Part shown: in pieces, positions 1 through 9,639 of the stretch
How the letters are laid out: every line of letters begins with the position of its first letter
Position numbering within the stretch: the stretch's first letter is position 1
Source: Methanothermobacter wolfeii
Lineage (GTDB): Archaea > Methanobacteriota > Methanobacteria > Methanobacteriales > Methanothermobacteraceae
NCBI RefSeq assembly: GCF_025397995.1
Contig: NZ_CP104550.1
Location: 288,001-352,000 of the forward strand
DNA length: 64,000 nt
Direction: 5' to 3'
Position numbers and translations under genes: made by a program
The notes under the pieces: model-generated
What the model was told of the DNA's origin: nothing
The model's database searches: none
The model's input: only the letters and a program-made list of their open reading frames with translations

Positions 1-724
1 AATCTTCACAGCATTCAAGGAAATTATTACAGTACCTGTCTATGTGAAAACCAAGAATCCTGTTTGAGAGGAGACCCTCCATTATGGCATCCCTCATCCC
101 TTCAGGCAGAATTTTAAAGTAGTCCCGCTGTGGCCAGGGGATATGTATGAAGTGACTTAAAAATACCTCAGGCATCTCCTTTTTTATGAAACCAGGGCAG
201 AGATATAGATGATAATCCTGCAGCATTATAAGGGGTTCTTTATCGTTTTTATCCACCTCCTGAATAACTCTGGATGCAAATTCCCTGTTAACATGCACAT
301 AACCCTTATCCCATGCATCATATATCCTTTCATCAATATCAGGACCATAGGGGGTATTCCACATGTAATGCTGAAGGAACCATAGGAGGGGGTTGCTTAT
401 GACACTGTAGTAATCCTCGTATACTTCACGATCCACAACCACGAATGAAACATTGAATTTAGGATCATCCAGAGGCACGGGCACCCTGTTTTCAGGGTAA
501 CCCAGTGCAACTTCCGCATCCTCAAGTGTCATTGCACTGGAGACCCAGACGCCCTCAAACCTTTCAACAAGGGGAAGTATTGTTGAAACAAGGCCTCCAG
601 CACCCCTTTTCATAAAAATCTTACCATTATCCCTGGAAAATTCCACAGGACCTCTGTTGGATACTATTATAAGGTTTTTATCTTCCAGAAACTTCATAAG
701 GTGTTCCTGCAGTACTTTAGTCAT
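1..724 (-). CDS. otsA: Trehalose-6-phosphate synthase, N-terminal part
   Basis: GT20-family glycosyltransferase that joins a nucleotide-activated glucose to glucose 6-phosphate to give trehalose 6-phosphate. I translated the reverse strand from the window edge; only about the first 240 residues are present and the C-terminal half lies outside. Visible family signatures are an early IIVSNRGPVEF segment, a GAGGLVS glycine loop, a LQDYHLYL segment and HIHIPWPQRDYF. The ATG at 724 follows a GGTGAT box and overlaps the end of the phosphomutase gene by 8 bases (ATGACTAA), so it is the last visible gene of the trehalose operon. The donor nucleotide (UDP, ADP or GDP) cannot be told from this part. 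Confidence 0.85.
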   Translation of the reverse strand, partial: MTKVLQEHLMKFLEDKNLIIVSNRGPVEFSRDNGKIFMKRGAGGLVSTILPLVERFEGVWVSSAMTLEDAEVALGYPENRVPVPLDDPKFNVSFVVVDREVYEDYYSVISNPLLWFLQHYMWNTPYGPDIDERIYDAWDKGYVHVNREFASRVIQEVDKNDKEPLIMLQDYHLYLCPGFIKKEMPEVFLSHFIHIPWPQRDYFKILPEGMRDAIMEGLLSNRILGFHIDRYCNNFLECCED

Positions 725-2015
725 TCATATCACCCATAAGGGTTTCTATAAGCTTCATGATATCCAGGGCCTTATTCTGGGTTTTTTCAGAGGATTCTGA
801 TTCAATGTAAATCCTTAAGGCGGGCTCAAATCTTGAGGCCCTTATAAGCATAAAGCAGGATGGCTCTTCAACCCTTATACCGTCACATAACTCAGGTTCC
901 TTATCCCTGAAGTATTTCACCAGTCTCTGGATCACAGCATCCTTGAGTTCATTGGGACAGTCCACGCTGAATTCAACCCGGCTGTACTCATCTATATCTG
1001 ATTTAAGCTGACTAAGGGTCATTTTTTCCTCTGCCATTATCTCAAGCATCTTTAAAATGGCGAATGTACCATCAAAGCAGTACTGGAATTCAGGGAAGAT
1101 GTACATTCCTGGTTCATCCCCCCCAAAGACAGCCCTCCTCTCATAAACCTCCTTCAGCACCCTGTCCACTGATGTTCTGATGAGCCTCCCGCCGCTAACT
1201 CCTTCAAGGGATCTTGATGAGACCACAGAGGATACTATTGGCCCATCATGGTCCTTTAGGTAATGCTTTGCAAAAATGGAGAGAACTGTCTGGTCCCTGA
1301 TAGGATTCCCCCTTTCATCAATGAAAAATACGCTGTCCCGATCATTATCCAGCACCACCCCCATATCGGCACCGCTGGCCTTCACGATATCTGAAATCAT
1401 TGATATGGTGGAAGAATTGATAAGGGGGAAGCTTTCACCGAAAAGAGATCCTCTGAAGCTTACATTAACAGTCTGACATTCGAGCAGATTAAGGATCTCA
1501 CCTTCAATTCCCGGGGGGGATCCTTCATCAAAGCCAAGTACGACCATGAAGCCTGTATCCTTCACAGCAGAGGATATCAGACCAAGGGCGGATTCAATAT
1601 AGGATTCAGCGTAGTTGTCCAAGTATCTCAGTTTCCCGAGCTTATTCCATGGCACATGGCCTGTGGGGCGCTGTTCAAGGGGTATTTCATGATTGCTGAG
1701 GATCTTTATATTTATCTCATCCGCCCTGAGCGGTGACCGGGACACATTTATCATGAGGTTGGCGTCAAGGTCCTGGAGATTATGATGCATCACGGGAACT
1801 GTAACCACCCCAAAGTCAGTTACATCAATACCTGCAGCCATCAGACCGGTTCCAATAGCCCTTTTTATCATCTGGGAGGGTGTGTAGGCGTCACGCCCAA
1901 TAAGAACACTTCCAGGCCTCAGATAGTCTCCTATGAGCATCCCGAGGTTAAGGGCGAATGCACAGTTTATATCCCTGTTAACAGTTCCCCTTATATCCTG
2001 CACATAGACAGCCAT
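717..2015 (-). CDS. Divergent phosphohexomutase (phosphomannomutase/phosphoglucomutase family)
   Basis: About 432 residues with the alpha-D-phosphohexomutase fold layout. All four catalytic signatures are recognisable but altered. The phosphoserine loop reads NVSRSPLRADE instead of TASHNP. The metal loop reads LDNDRDSV instead of DGDADR. The sugar loop reads GGDEPGMY instead of GGEXSGH. The phosphate loop reads RASRFEPALRIY instead of RPSGTEP. The active serine and the three metal-loop aspartates remain. I start it at the ATG at 2015, behind GGGGTGG, one base after the upstream stop; a GTG at 2024 is the alternative. It lies between the sugar nucleotidyltransferase and otsA. It may make hexose 1-phosphate for a trehalose donor, or be a non-catalytic partner. 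Confidence 0.75.
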   Translation of the reverse strand: MAVYVQDIRGTVNRDINCAFALNLGMLIGDYLRPGSVLIGRDAYTPSQMIKRAIGTGLMAAGIDVTDFGVVTVPVMHHNLQDLDANLMINVSRSPLRADEINIKILSNHEIPLEQRPTGHVPWNKLGKLRYLDNYAESYIESALGLISSAVKDTGFMVVLGFDEGSPPGIEGEILNLLECQTVNVSFRGSLFGESFPLINSSTISMISDIVKASGADMGVVLDNDRDSVFFIDERGNPIRDQTVLSIFAKHYLKDHDGPIVSSVVSSRSLEGVSGGRLIRTSVDRVLKEVYERRAVFGGDEPGMYIFPEFQYCFDGTFAILKMLEIMAEEKMTLSQLKSDIDEYSRVEFSVDCPNELKDAVIQRLVKYFRDKEPELCDGIRVEEPSCFMLIRASRFEPALRIYIESESSEKTQNKALDIMKLIETLMGDMND

Positions 2016-2016
2016 C

Positions 2017-3171
2017 CTAACCACCCCTCATAAGGTAATCGGAATCAACGAGTGAACCCGGGATGATCCTGATCCTATCACGTATTCTTCGCCGGGATCT
2101 GATAACCGTGCCCGGCCCAATCTCAACATCCCTGCCCACCATGGCGCACCTGTCAATAACGCACTCCTCTGAGATTACGGAGCCATCATCAAGGATGCAG
2201 TTTATAAGGTGAGAGGATCTTCCAATTGATCCACCATCAAATATAACCGAACCCTTTATGATGCTTCCTCTACCAACGCTGACGCCTGATCCAAGAACGG
2301 TGTTTCGGCCTATGAATGCACCCTCACCTATCTCCGCACCGTCACCGATGACGGCGGGCCCGGTGATACGGACCCTTCTGCCGATCCGGACATCTTCACC
2401 AACCCATATATTCCCGAACTGACCGGGCCTTTCATTTATGAGTTCACCTGGTGGGTCGGGCTTCAGGTAACCCTTCAGAACGTCATGGTTAGCCCTCAGG
2501 AAGGTGTCGGGTTTACCAACATCATTCCAGTAACCATCGAAGACGAACCCGTAGACCCCCATATCCTCCTCTATTAACTCTGGAAAGACATCCTTTGAAA
2601 AATCAACCGGTCCTGAGGGTATTTTATCAAGAATTTCAGGTTCCATAACATAGATTCCAGCATTTGCTATTTTACTGAAGGCTTCATGGGGGCGGGGTTT
2701 TTCATGGAACCTCTTTATTTTCATTTCACTGTCAAGTATTGCTATACCATAGTGTGATGGGTCTTCAACGGGTGTGAGGGCTATGGTGACAAGGGCGTCT
2801 CTGCTTCGATGAAAATTCAGAAGGGACTTAAGGTCAAGGTCAAAGAGCACGTCACCGCTGAGGACTATGAATGTTTCATCAATATGTCCTGAAGCTGCCT
2901 TAACACCACCAGCAGTGCCAAGCGGTTTTTTCTCTACATGGAACCGGAAATCGACATCGGGATATCTGGATTCTGCATAGGATTCTATCTGGTTTTTAAG
3001 ATACCCGAGGGTCATTATAACCTTTTCATAATCAGAACAGGTTATTCTGTGGAAGATATAATCCAGTATCGGCCTGTTCACGATGGGAACCAGGGGCTTT
3101 GGCCTTGAGAAGGTGAGTGGCCTTATCCTTGTACCTTCACCCCCGGCCATGATAACCACAGATGTCATCAT
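2017..3171 (-). CDS. NDP-sugar pyrophosphorylase (hexose-1-phosphate nucleotidyltransferase)
   Basis: The N-terminal half is a nucleotidyltransferase domain with the signature MAGGEGTRIRPLTFSRPKPL and a later VLSGDVLFD segment that should bind metal. The C-terminal half is a hexapeptide left-handed beta helix (IGDGAEIGEGAFIGRNTVLG and repeats). This is the layout of GDP-mannose or glucose-1-phosphate nucleotidyltransferases of about 380 residues. An upstream in-frame start at 3255 would add 28 residues without family similarity and run into otsB, so I choose the ATG pair at 3171/3168. TTATTAAATA on the minus strand at about 3188-3197 could be a TATA box giving a nearly leaderless mRNA. It probably supplies the activated sugar for OtsA. 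Base and sugar specificity are not resolved. Confidence 0.85.
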   Translation of the reverse strand: MMTSVVIMAGGEGTRIRPLTFSRPKPLVPIVNRPILDYIFHRITCSDYEKVIMTLGYLKNQIESYAESRYPDVDFRFHVEKKPLGTAGGVKAASGHIDETFIVLSGDVLFDLDLKSLLNFHRSRDALVTIALTPVEDPSHYGIAILDSEMKIKRFHEKPRPHEAFSKIANAGIYVMEPEILDKIPSGPVDFSKDVFPELIEEDMGVYGFVFDGYWNDVGKPDTFLRANHDVLKGYLKPDPPGELINERPGQFGNIWVGEDVRIGRRVRITGPAVIGDGAEIGEGAFIGRNTVLGSGVSVGRGSIIKGSVIFDGGSIGRSSHLINCILDDGSVISEECVIDRCAMVGRDVEIGPGTVIRSRRRIRDRIRIIPGSLVDSDYLMRGG

Positions 3172-3239
3172 TAGGTGTATGTGGCTTCTATTTAATAAGG
3201 TTTTTTTGGAAAAATATTTGAATTCCTGTAATTTGTCCA

Positions 3240-4031
3240 TCATTCCAGCAACCATTTAAAAAATTTGAGCACCTCATCAACGCTGCAGACAAAGAACTCT
3301 GCGGTGCTCTTTATATCATCGGGTATCTCCTTTGATAATACGATGATGGTTGCTGCTCTGACCTCACCCGAGGCTTCCATCCTCCTGAGCTCCCTGAATG
3401 CATTGGCGTCTGTCACATCATCCCCAAGGTACACTGCAGAGGACACACCGTATCTTTCAATGATCTCCCTTACAATAACACCCTTGTTATATTCAATGGG
3501 GGGTTTAAGCTCCACAATCATTCTCCCGACGTCTACGCGTATCCTCCGTGATTCAGGGATATTTTTAAGGGTTTCAAGTATCATTTCACGTGCCGCCTCA
3601 GGGTCACGGCACTGCCTGTAATGTACAGCGGAACATATCCCCTTATCTTCAAATATCACACCCTTTTCAGGGATCTCATCCCTGAGCTCCATCAAGCACC
3701 TTTTTATTATAGGGGTGTACCTTTCAGCTTCACCGAAACTGTGGTATTCACCATCCATGATGTACTCAAGTCCATGGTTTCCAACGTAGATGGCATCGGG
3801 GACCCCCACCATCCTGAGGGCATCGGCCACGGACCTTCCACTTATAAATGCAAGGACCCTGTGCCTTCTGGAAAGTTCCACTAGAACCTTCCTCATCTCA
3901 TCATCTACACTGGCGGATTCCGGTGTGGGTGCTATCTCACTTATCGTACCATCAACATCTGTTATTATGGCAGCTTCAGGTTCCTTTAGATATTCCATGT
4001 CGTGGAGTGAATCAAAGAGGTATTCAGGCAT
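3240..4031 (-). CDS. otsB: Trehalose-6-phosphate phosphatase
   Basis: HAD-superfamily phosphatase of about 263 residues that dephosphorylates trehalose 6-phosphate to trehalose in the cytosol. Motif I reads AIITDVDGT, with the nucleophile and acid/base aspartates. It is followed by FISGRSVADA, then YVGNHGLEY, typical of the OtsB cap, and motif IV YLGDDVTDANAF. The ATG at 4031 has AGGTG about ten bases upstream and overlaps the preceding stop by 8 bases (ATGCCTGA), a geometry seen repeatedly here. An ATG at 4052 would add seven residues. With the neighbouring OtsA it completes the two-step trehalose route. Confidence 0.9.
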   Translation of the reverse strand: MPEYLFDSLHDMEYLKEPEAAIITDVDGTISEIAPTPESASVDDEMRKVLVELSRRHRVLAFISGRSVADALRMVGVPDAIYVGNHGLEYIMDGEYHSFGEAERYTPIIKRCLMELRDEIPEKGVIFEDKGICSAVHYRQCRDPEAAREMILETLKNIPESRRIRVDVGRMIVELKPPIEYNKGVIVREIIERYGVSSAVYLGDDVTDANAFRELRRMEASGEVRAATIIVLSKEIPDDIKSTAEFFVCSVDEVLKFFKWLLE

Positions 4032-5088
4032 CCAAGACACACCTGAGCTCATCCATCAACCTGTAGGGGTCTTCACCTATAACGGAACTTCCAAAAAGCT
4101 CCATACCCCCAATATCCGAGGACATGGATGAGATCGGACCCCTGTCAACGATTCTGATGATGCCCGGAATTTCCATGGCACCGTTTACCGGGTGGAGCAT
4201 CAAATTGAAACTGCAGACATCCTTCACGTCTATCAGATACCTTAAGATTTTAAATAGAAGCCTCTGGAGGGTCAGGTCATCAGAATAGTCTGACCTGAAA
4301 ATCAGGTTAATCTCCCTCTCCTTGACGGGTGTGATGCTTGCATAGACCCCTTTATCACAGTATTCAATGCCAAGGCCAAGGGCCTCATGGACCCTGAAGA
4401 CGTCTTCATGGTAGGAGGAACCATATTTTGCACGGTAAATCCCTGCTACCCTGTCAAGGAGCCCTATCCGTGCATATGGCCTCTGTCCAAGGAGGAGCTG
4501 CATGTGTCCGTGTACCTGGGAGGCGCCAGCCCTCGGGAGGCAGTTCCATATGATAAGGGGATAATTAAATCCAGAAACCGCTTCAGCCTCTTTAAACCAC
4601 TTTGAAGATGTTTTAAGGTAATCTGATAATTCATTAAGATTAAATTGAAGGGGATTATGGTTTTTAAAAATAAGAAGACCGCTCCATGCATCATACTTGG
4701 CTATATTGGAGGCTGTTATGGAGTGTTCTCCCCTGATCCTCCCAAAGACGTCTTCTGGTGTGCGGGTTTCAGGGCTGCAGAAGTCACATCCTGAAGTGTC
4801 CATGAGCATTTCCAGGTGATAATCATCTCTGGTGTGGTGGTGGACGGGTTTCCTGAGCCTCATGGAATTAAAGAGAGCACCCTCCCCTGTCCACTTATTG
4901 TAGATGCTGATGACCCTCTGTCCCCTGGCAGATTCAAGAAAGGAGGCATCAAAAAGATTCAGCATTTCTTCAGGTATTTTAAGGGATCCCTCTGATGAGG
5001 TAACTTCATAAATAACTTTAAAGGTCCTGTGGAGTTGGGTGTCCTCATGTTTGAGGGCTTCAAGGTACTCCTGGATGGAGGTTATCAT
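4024..5088 (-). CDS. GalT-like nucleotidyltransferase (HIT superfamily)
   Basis: 354 residues resembling galactose-1-phosphate uridylyltransferase. A CDFC motif near residue 100 corresponds to the zinc-site CPFC of GalT. ASQVHGHMQLLLG near residue 195 is the HXHXQ catalytic motif of the GalT/ATP-adenylyltransferase branch, with the two histidines retained. It is the first gene of the trehalose operon and overlaps otsB by 8 bases. GalT enzymes move a nucleotide between a sugar 1-phosphate and a nucleotide sugar, so it may feed or recycle the donor for OtsA. The real substrate is unknown; homologues are often annotated only as GalT-like. Confidence 0.75.
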   Translation of the reverse strand: MITSIQEYLEALKHEDTQLHRTFKVIYEVTSSEGSLKIPEEMLNLFDASFLESARGQRVISIYNKWTGEGALFNSMRLRKPVHHHTRDDYHLEMLMDTSGCDFCSPETRTPEDVFGRIRGEHSITASNIAKYDAWSGLLIFKNHNPLQFNLNELSDYLKTSSKWFKEAEAVSGFNYPLIIWNCLPRAGASQVHGHMQLLLGQRPYARIGLLDRVAGIYRAKYGSSYHEDVFRVHEALGLGIEYCDKGVYASITPVKEREINLIFRSDYSDDLTLQRLLFKILRYLIDVKDVCSFNLMLHPVNGAMEIPGIIRIVDRGPISSMSSDIGGMELFGSSVIGEDPYRLMDELRCVLDA

Positions 5089-5112
5089 CGATTGATTATC
5101 TGTAATTGAATG

Positions 5113-7038
5113 TTAATATTCATTTTGGAACTTCTCAAGTATCCTACTGTAGACCTCTTTAAGATCATCATCTGATTTCTCATGGATCATCTTTATTATC
5201 AGTTCAGGTGTGCTCCTTGCAAGGTAGTTCATCCGGGGCGTTCTATCAACAATGAGGTTGTAGTTCTCATCAAGACCCTTAGCCTCGATGCCATCAACCC
5301 TCACATCAACGTATTTAACTATTTCACGGGCCATATGGGTGACTATAACTGCAAGGGAATCTGATTCAACAAGGAACTCTATGAAGGTTGCTATGATTTT
5401 AACTGCAGCCTCAAGTTCGGTTATGGCTTCAAGTTCATCCAGGAGTATCAGTTTGGAGCTCTTACTTGTTGTCACGGGTGTGAAGGTCCTTATGAATGAC
5501 TCGAAGGCACCCGCATCAAGTGACCTTTTCTTTGAGAGAAAATAGACCTCCTCAACCGGTTTAACAGTGGCTTTCTCCGCACATACAGGCAAGCCCATCT
5601 GGGCCATGAGGGTGATCTGGGTTATGGTTTCAAGGAGGGTTGTTTTCCCTCCGCTGTTTGCGCCGGTAAGGAGCACCACATTTTCTGGCTGCCTTATACT
5701 GTAATTAACCCTCTGGGGATTCTCTGATCTTGCAAGTTTAAGGTGGAGTCCCCCCTTAAAGCATAACTCATCCCCGAATTTAGGTTCTTTAAGCCCGTAC
5801 TCTGCTGCAAAGAGTCCAAGGGCGAAGGAATAATCGAATTCCATAAGATCCCTTATCTCCTCTTCAACAGAATCCCTGAGCTCTGAAAGACGCCCTGCAG
5901 CTTCAACCTTTCTTTCAAACTCCTTCAGGTACATTGATGAGGATTCAAGTTTGATGACCCTGTCAAGTTCCCTCTGATCAATCTTAAGGGGATATGATCG
6001 TATGAATGGATCGAAGTCCACTCCAGTCAGTTTCCTTATCCTGTCCCTGGCCTCACCCAGGACTTCATCAAATATTTTTTCAAGTTTACCGGTCATCCCC
6101 TGGTTAAGGAGGGTTAAAACCTCGTCTCCATGCAAGTCAACATTCTTTATAAGCTCCCTGAGCCTTGAATCGGCCCATGCTTTAACCGAGTTAACGGCAT
6201 CTTCAATGTCAACTTCCCCTGCTGCCAGGCCCTCAACATCATCCATTATGGCCATTACCTCTTCAAGACAGGTCTCCATTCCAAGCATCCTTTTAAGCTC
6301 AAGGGCGTTCCTCAGGAGATCCAGGTTTCTTCTGAAGTAGTTTAAAACAGATTCCGGTACGATTTCATGTTCACTCGAGTCGCTGCTGACCATTATGATG
6401 TTGAAGGCGTCCTCAATATCCAGGGTCCCCTCTGAGTAGACATAGATTATGAGTTCATACTCTTCAAGTTCACCGGGATCTGGATTGATGATGACGGGGT
6501 GGTAACGGTTAAGGCCAAGGTCCGTTATATGATCATAGTCCCTCCTGTTCTCAACAAGTATGGCCCTTGCAGGGTTAAAAATAGCCTTCGGTGTTTCGGG
6601 TCTCATGATGTTCCTCAGAAGCCGCCTGATTCTTTCAACAGGGAGCCTGTTAACCATTTCCTTTGACTTCATCACCATTTCAAGGTGTTCCACTGCAGAT
6701 GAAATGTCAGGGGAGGGCTGGAGGAGCATGATGCGGTTTTTAGCATATTCGGTATGTGCATAGGACATTATCCTCTCAATTATCTCCTGGTGTATCTGAA
6801 AGGCCCTCTCGGTCTTGAGGAAGCTCCTGACAGGATTTCCCAGTAGGGCCCTTGTAATTTCAACAGCCTTGCGCTGACTTATACCCTCAACAGCAGCCAG
6901 CCTGTCAATTTCCAGGTTCTCAACAGCCCTGAGGAGTTCTTCTTCACCCCCAAACTCCCCTATTATTTTCCGGGCAAGCTTTTCCCCTATTCCGTTTATC
7001 CCGATGAGCACTGACTCAACAGAATCCTCTGGGTTCAT
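5113..7038 (-). CDS. MutS-family ATPase with N-terminal helix-hairpin-helix (archaeal MutS2/MutS-like)
   Basis: About 641 residues. The N terminus has a helix-hairpin-helix pair (INGIGEKLARKI and VEGISQRKAVEI), suggesting structured-DNA binding. A long helical, clamp-like middle part follows. The C terminus is the MutS ATPase, with Walker A TGANSGGKTTLLE and Walker B LILLDELEA. There is no mismatch-recognition domain I of MutS and no Smr nuclease tail of bacterial MutS2. The ATG at 7038 follows AGTGATCC, and a TATA-like TCATATATATAC lies about 25 bases upstream. A role in recombination or branched-DNA handling is an inference from the family. Confidence 0.8.
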   Translation of the reverse strand: MNPEDSVESVLIGINGIGEKLARKIIGEFGGEEELLRAVENLEIDRLAAVEGISQRKAVEITRALLGNPVRSFLKTERAFQIHQEIIERIMSYAHTEYAKNRIMLLQPSPDISSAVEHLEMVMKSKEMVNRLPVERIRRLLRNIMRPETPKAIFNPARAILVENRRDYDHITDLGLNRYHPVIINPDPGELEEYELIIYVYSEGTLDIEDAFNIIMVSSDSSEHEIVPESVLNYFRRNLDLLRNALELKRMLGMETCLEEVMAIMDDVEGLAAGEVDIEDAVNSVKAWADSRLRELIKNVDLHGDEVLTLLNQGMTGKLEKIFDEVLGEARDRIRKLTGVDFDPFIRSYPLKIDQRELDRVIKLESSSMYLKEFERKVEAAGRLSELRDSVEEEIRDLMEFDYSFALGLFAAEYGLKEPKFGDELCFKGGLHLKLARSENPQRVNYSIRQPENVVLLTGANSGGKTTLLETITQITLMAQMGLPVCAEKATVKPVEEVYFLSKKRSLDAGAFESFIRTFTPVTTSKSSKLILLDELEAITELEAAVKIIATFIEFLVESDSLAVIVTHMAREIVKYVDVRVDGIEAKGLDENYNLIVDRTPRMNYLARSTPELIIKMIHEKSDDDLKEVYSRILEKFQNEY

Positions 7039-7060
7039 CAGGATCACTATGGATCTGAGG

Positions 7061-7072
7061 GTATATATATGA
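7061..7072 (-). promoter_or_regulatory. TATA box for the MutS-like gene
   Basis: The minus strand reads TCATATATATAC, centred about 28 bases before the ATG at 7038. Transcription would begin within a few bases of the ribosome binding site, giving a very short or absent leader. Position and composition only. Confidence 0.5.
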
Positions 7073-7209
7073 ATCCAGAGTCCATCTGGCAAGTATTCAT
7101 GGGGCCATCAGATAGTTATTTATCCTGCACCAGTATGGAGCTGCAGCCAGAGGGTGCTCTGAACACTTAGTACATGTTCATGAAACCTTTGCATGATATT
7201 TAAAAAAAG

Positions 7210-9612
7210 TTACTCCCTCAGCCCCTTGGTGAAGTGGGATGCCGTTATCCCCCCGCAGCTCCCATCCGAGATACTCCTCTTAAGGGATGGTATTTTATCG
7301 GGGGATTCAGCAGCCTCAACGTAGGATTTAACAATCTTAAAGGTCCTCTCAGGTGTCTGGACGCGGCAGTCAGCAGAAAAGTTCCTGAAGCCGTCATCAA
7401 TGAGTGATGGCATGAAGTCTATGAGGCAGGTCTCTGCAGAGTTCATAACAACCGTTTCACAGTTCAGGAGCTGGTTAAGAGGAAAAATTTTCCCCCTACC
7501 ATCCCTGAGGCCCCATCTGGAACCCTCCGGGAACCTGAAGTCATCCAGAAGAACCCTCCAGATGTTGTCCCTGCTTATCATTGCGGTGAGATTTCCGTGC
7601 ACCAGGATTTCATCTGATTCAAGGCCCCTGAGGTCCTCATGGGAGAGTTCAGGGGACACTGTTAGCATATGGAAGATGTCATGCATCAGATCAGCGGAGA
7701 GCCTGTTGTATATGTTGAGGGATGCTGATCCATAGACCCTGACATCCATATCCTCAAGGAGCTCCGCAGCACCATAACCACCAACCATAACATCAAGGGA
7801 CAGTTCCTCTTCAAGTTCAAGGAGCCTTTCAAGCACCCTTTCATGGGTTATATCGGGCCATTTCCAGACAAATTCAGCATCATACCCTGAGGCGGACCTT
7901 TCAGCCTTCAGGAGGACGCCCTCAAGTTTTCCAGGGTCGCATTCCCTGAAGTTCAGATGGACCTGTGGTTCAAGGTAAACCCTCCCCGCACCGGCTTCGA
8001 GGGCAGATATCATACCCTCATGGCTTTCAACACAGGCGGATATGCAGGGGTCCCCTGAGACTCTACCGCCATGTTTATCTTTTCTTGGGAGCTTCAGGTT
8101 TCTTTCAGGATAGGAACCCATCTCATCTATTATACCCTCCTCAAGTCCCGAGAGAAGCTCCCTCCGAATCCTGTTAAGTTCGCTCAGGGGTGCGAAAAGG
8201 CCTCCAGGGTAACTGAAATCGGCGAGAATCAACCTGAAGGGACTGTAACCTGATTTAAGTATCTGCTTCTTTATGGTTTCGGGTTCAAGGGGCCTTCTGA
8301 TGGCCCTTTCAAATTCTGTTTCAACAGATTCCCTCAGGACCTTACCATGGACGGATACTTCCCCTGTAAGCAGGACATGACCGTCGCTATCTACAGTGAA
8401 GGAGATTTCAACATCCCACACCTTCAGGGGAGGCCTTTTTTCCAGGTCCTCGACGAATCTCTTAAGGGATCTTCTCCGGGTCAGGTAAACCCTGCTACCT
8501 GAGGGAACCGGCCCGGCCCTGAGGGTGAGTGTCCTGTTCCTGATGCTGTGTTCACCGAGGTAAAGGCCTTTACCGATTGCCTCAAAGAATAGTCCATCGC
8601 CCCGCTCAGGGATGGTTCTGGAGGTTAACCCTATGGATAGCATCTGTCCTGAATACCCCCTGACGTATCCTATGGGGAGGCCCCTGTCCCCGGGGTAGTC
8701 CCGGGCCATCACATCATCCCCGAAGAGGTAACCCCTGCTGAGTTTCCTGTTGAAGGTCAGCATCAGCCTCTCGGCTTCCTTACTTGAAGGCTTCCATCCA
8801 CCCTCCTTTATTTCGTCGAGGGCCCTCCGGTAGACGTCAACCACCACCGCCACGTATTCAGGTGATCTCATCCTGCCTTCTATCTTGAGGCCCGCAACAC
8901 CGGTATCAACTATTCTGTCAAGCCGCCGGTAGGTTGAGAGGTCCGCGGTTGAGAGAAGGAATCCATCATCCAGGGAGATTCTTCTTTTTGATGGATGGAG
9001 CTGCACGAGATCATACCTTTTCCTGCAGGGCTGGGCGCAGCGCCCCCTGTTCCCGCTCCTGCCGCCGATGAAGGATGAGAGAAGGCACTGTCCAGAGTAA
9101 CTGTAGCATATGGCTCCATGAACGAATATTTCAACCTCAACACCCGATGCCCTTACAATTTCCTGGACCTCATCAAATGAGAGCTCCCTTGCAAGTATCA
9201 CCCGGTCAATCTTCATCCTTTCAGCCCACTCCACACCGGCCCTGCTGTGTATGGTCATCTGGGTTGATGCATGGAATGGTATGTCAATGGAGAGCTCATC
9301 CCTCAGAACCAGGAGTGCAGGGTCCTGGATTATAACGGCATCGGCCCCCATACTGTAGAGGTCCTGGAGGTATTCAGACACCTCAGGGAGTTCAGAGTTC
9401 TTTATGAGGGTGTTCAGGGTGACATAGACCTTCCGGTCCAGGAGGTGGGCCTCCCTGATGGCCTCCTGAAGTTCATCCCGGCTGAAGTTTTCTGCATAGT
9501 GCCTTGCACCGAAGTCCTTTCCTGAGAGGTAGACGGCGTCAGCCCCTGCATTGAGCGCAACCTTCAGTGCCCTGGGGGAACCTGCAGGTGCAAGGAGCTC
9601 GGGGATTTCCAA
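7210..9612 (-). CDS. Peptidase U32 family protein with C-terminal extension (RlhA/YhbU-like)
   Basis: 800 residues, much longer than the roughly 330-450 residues of short U32 proteins and closer to long forms such as RlhA. The N-terminal TIM-barrel part begins IPELLAPAGSPRALKVALNAG. The U32 signature region reads EIFVHGAICYSYSGQCLLSS, followed by GNRGRCAQPCRKRY, whose cysteines are the iron-sulfur-type ligands of this family. The rest resembles the extra C-terminal domains of long U32 proteins. U32 proteins act in hydroxylation of tRNA or 23S rRNA rather than as proven proteases. The start is TTG at 9612, behind GGAGGAT. Confidence 0.85.
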   Translation of the reverse strand: MEIPELLAPAGSPRALKVALNAGADAVYLSGKDFGARHYAENFSRDELQEAIREAHLLDRKVYVTLNTLIKNSELPEVSEYLQDLYSMGADAVIIQDPALLVLRDELSIDIPFHASTQMTIHSRAGVEWAERMKIDRVILARELSFDEVQEIVRASGVEVEIFVHGAICYSYSGQCLLSSFIGGRSGNRGRCAQPCRKRYDLVQLHPSKRRISLDDGFLLSTADLSTYRRLDRIVDTGVAGLKIEGRMRSPEYVAVVVDVYRRALDEIKEGGWKPSSKEAERLMLTFNRKLSRGYLFGDDVMARDYPGDRGLPIGYVRGYSGQMLSIGLTSRTIPERGDGLFFEAIGKGLYLGEHSIRNRTLTLRAGPVPSGSRVYLTRRRSLKRFVEDLEKRPPLKVWDVEISFTVDSDGHVLLTGEVSVHGKVLRESVETEFERAIRRPLEPETIKKQILKSGYSPFRLILADFSYPGGLFAPLSELNRIRRELLSGLEEGIIDEMGSYPERNLKLPRKDKHGGRVSGDPCISACVESHEGMISALEAGAGRVYLEPQVHLNFRECDPGKLEGVLLKAERSASGYDAEFVWKWPDITHERVLERLLELEEELSLDVMVGGYGAAELLEDMDVRVYGSASLNIYNRLSADLMHDIFHMLTVSPELSHEDLRGLESDEILVHGNLTAMISRDNIWRVLLDDFRFPEGSRWGLRDGRGKIFPLNQLLNCETVVMNSAETCLIDFMPSLIDDGFRNFSADCRVQTPERTFKIVKSYVEAAESPDKIPSLKRSISDGSCGGITASHFTKGLRE

Positions 9613-9639
9613 ATTCCATCCTCCATCTTAAAAAATAGC

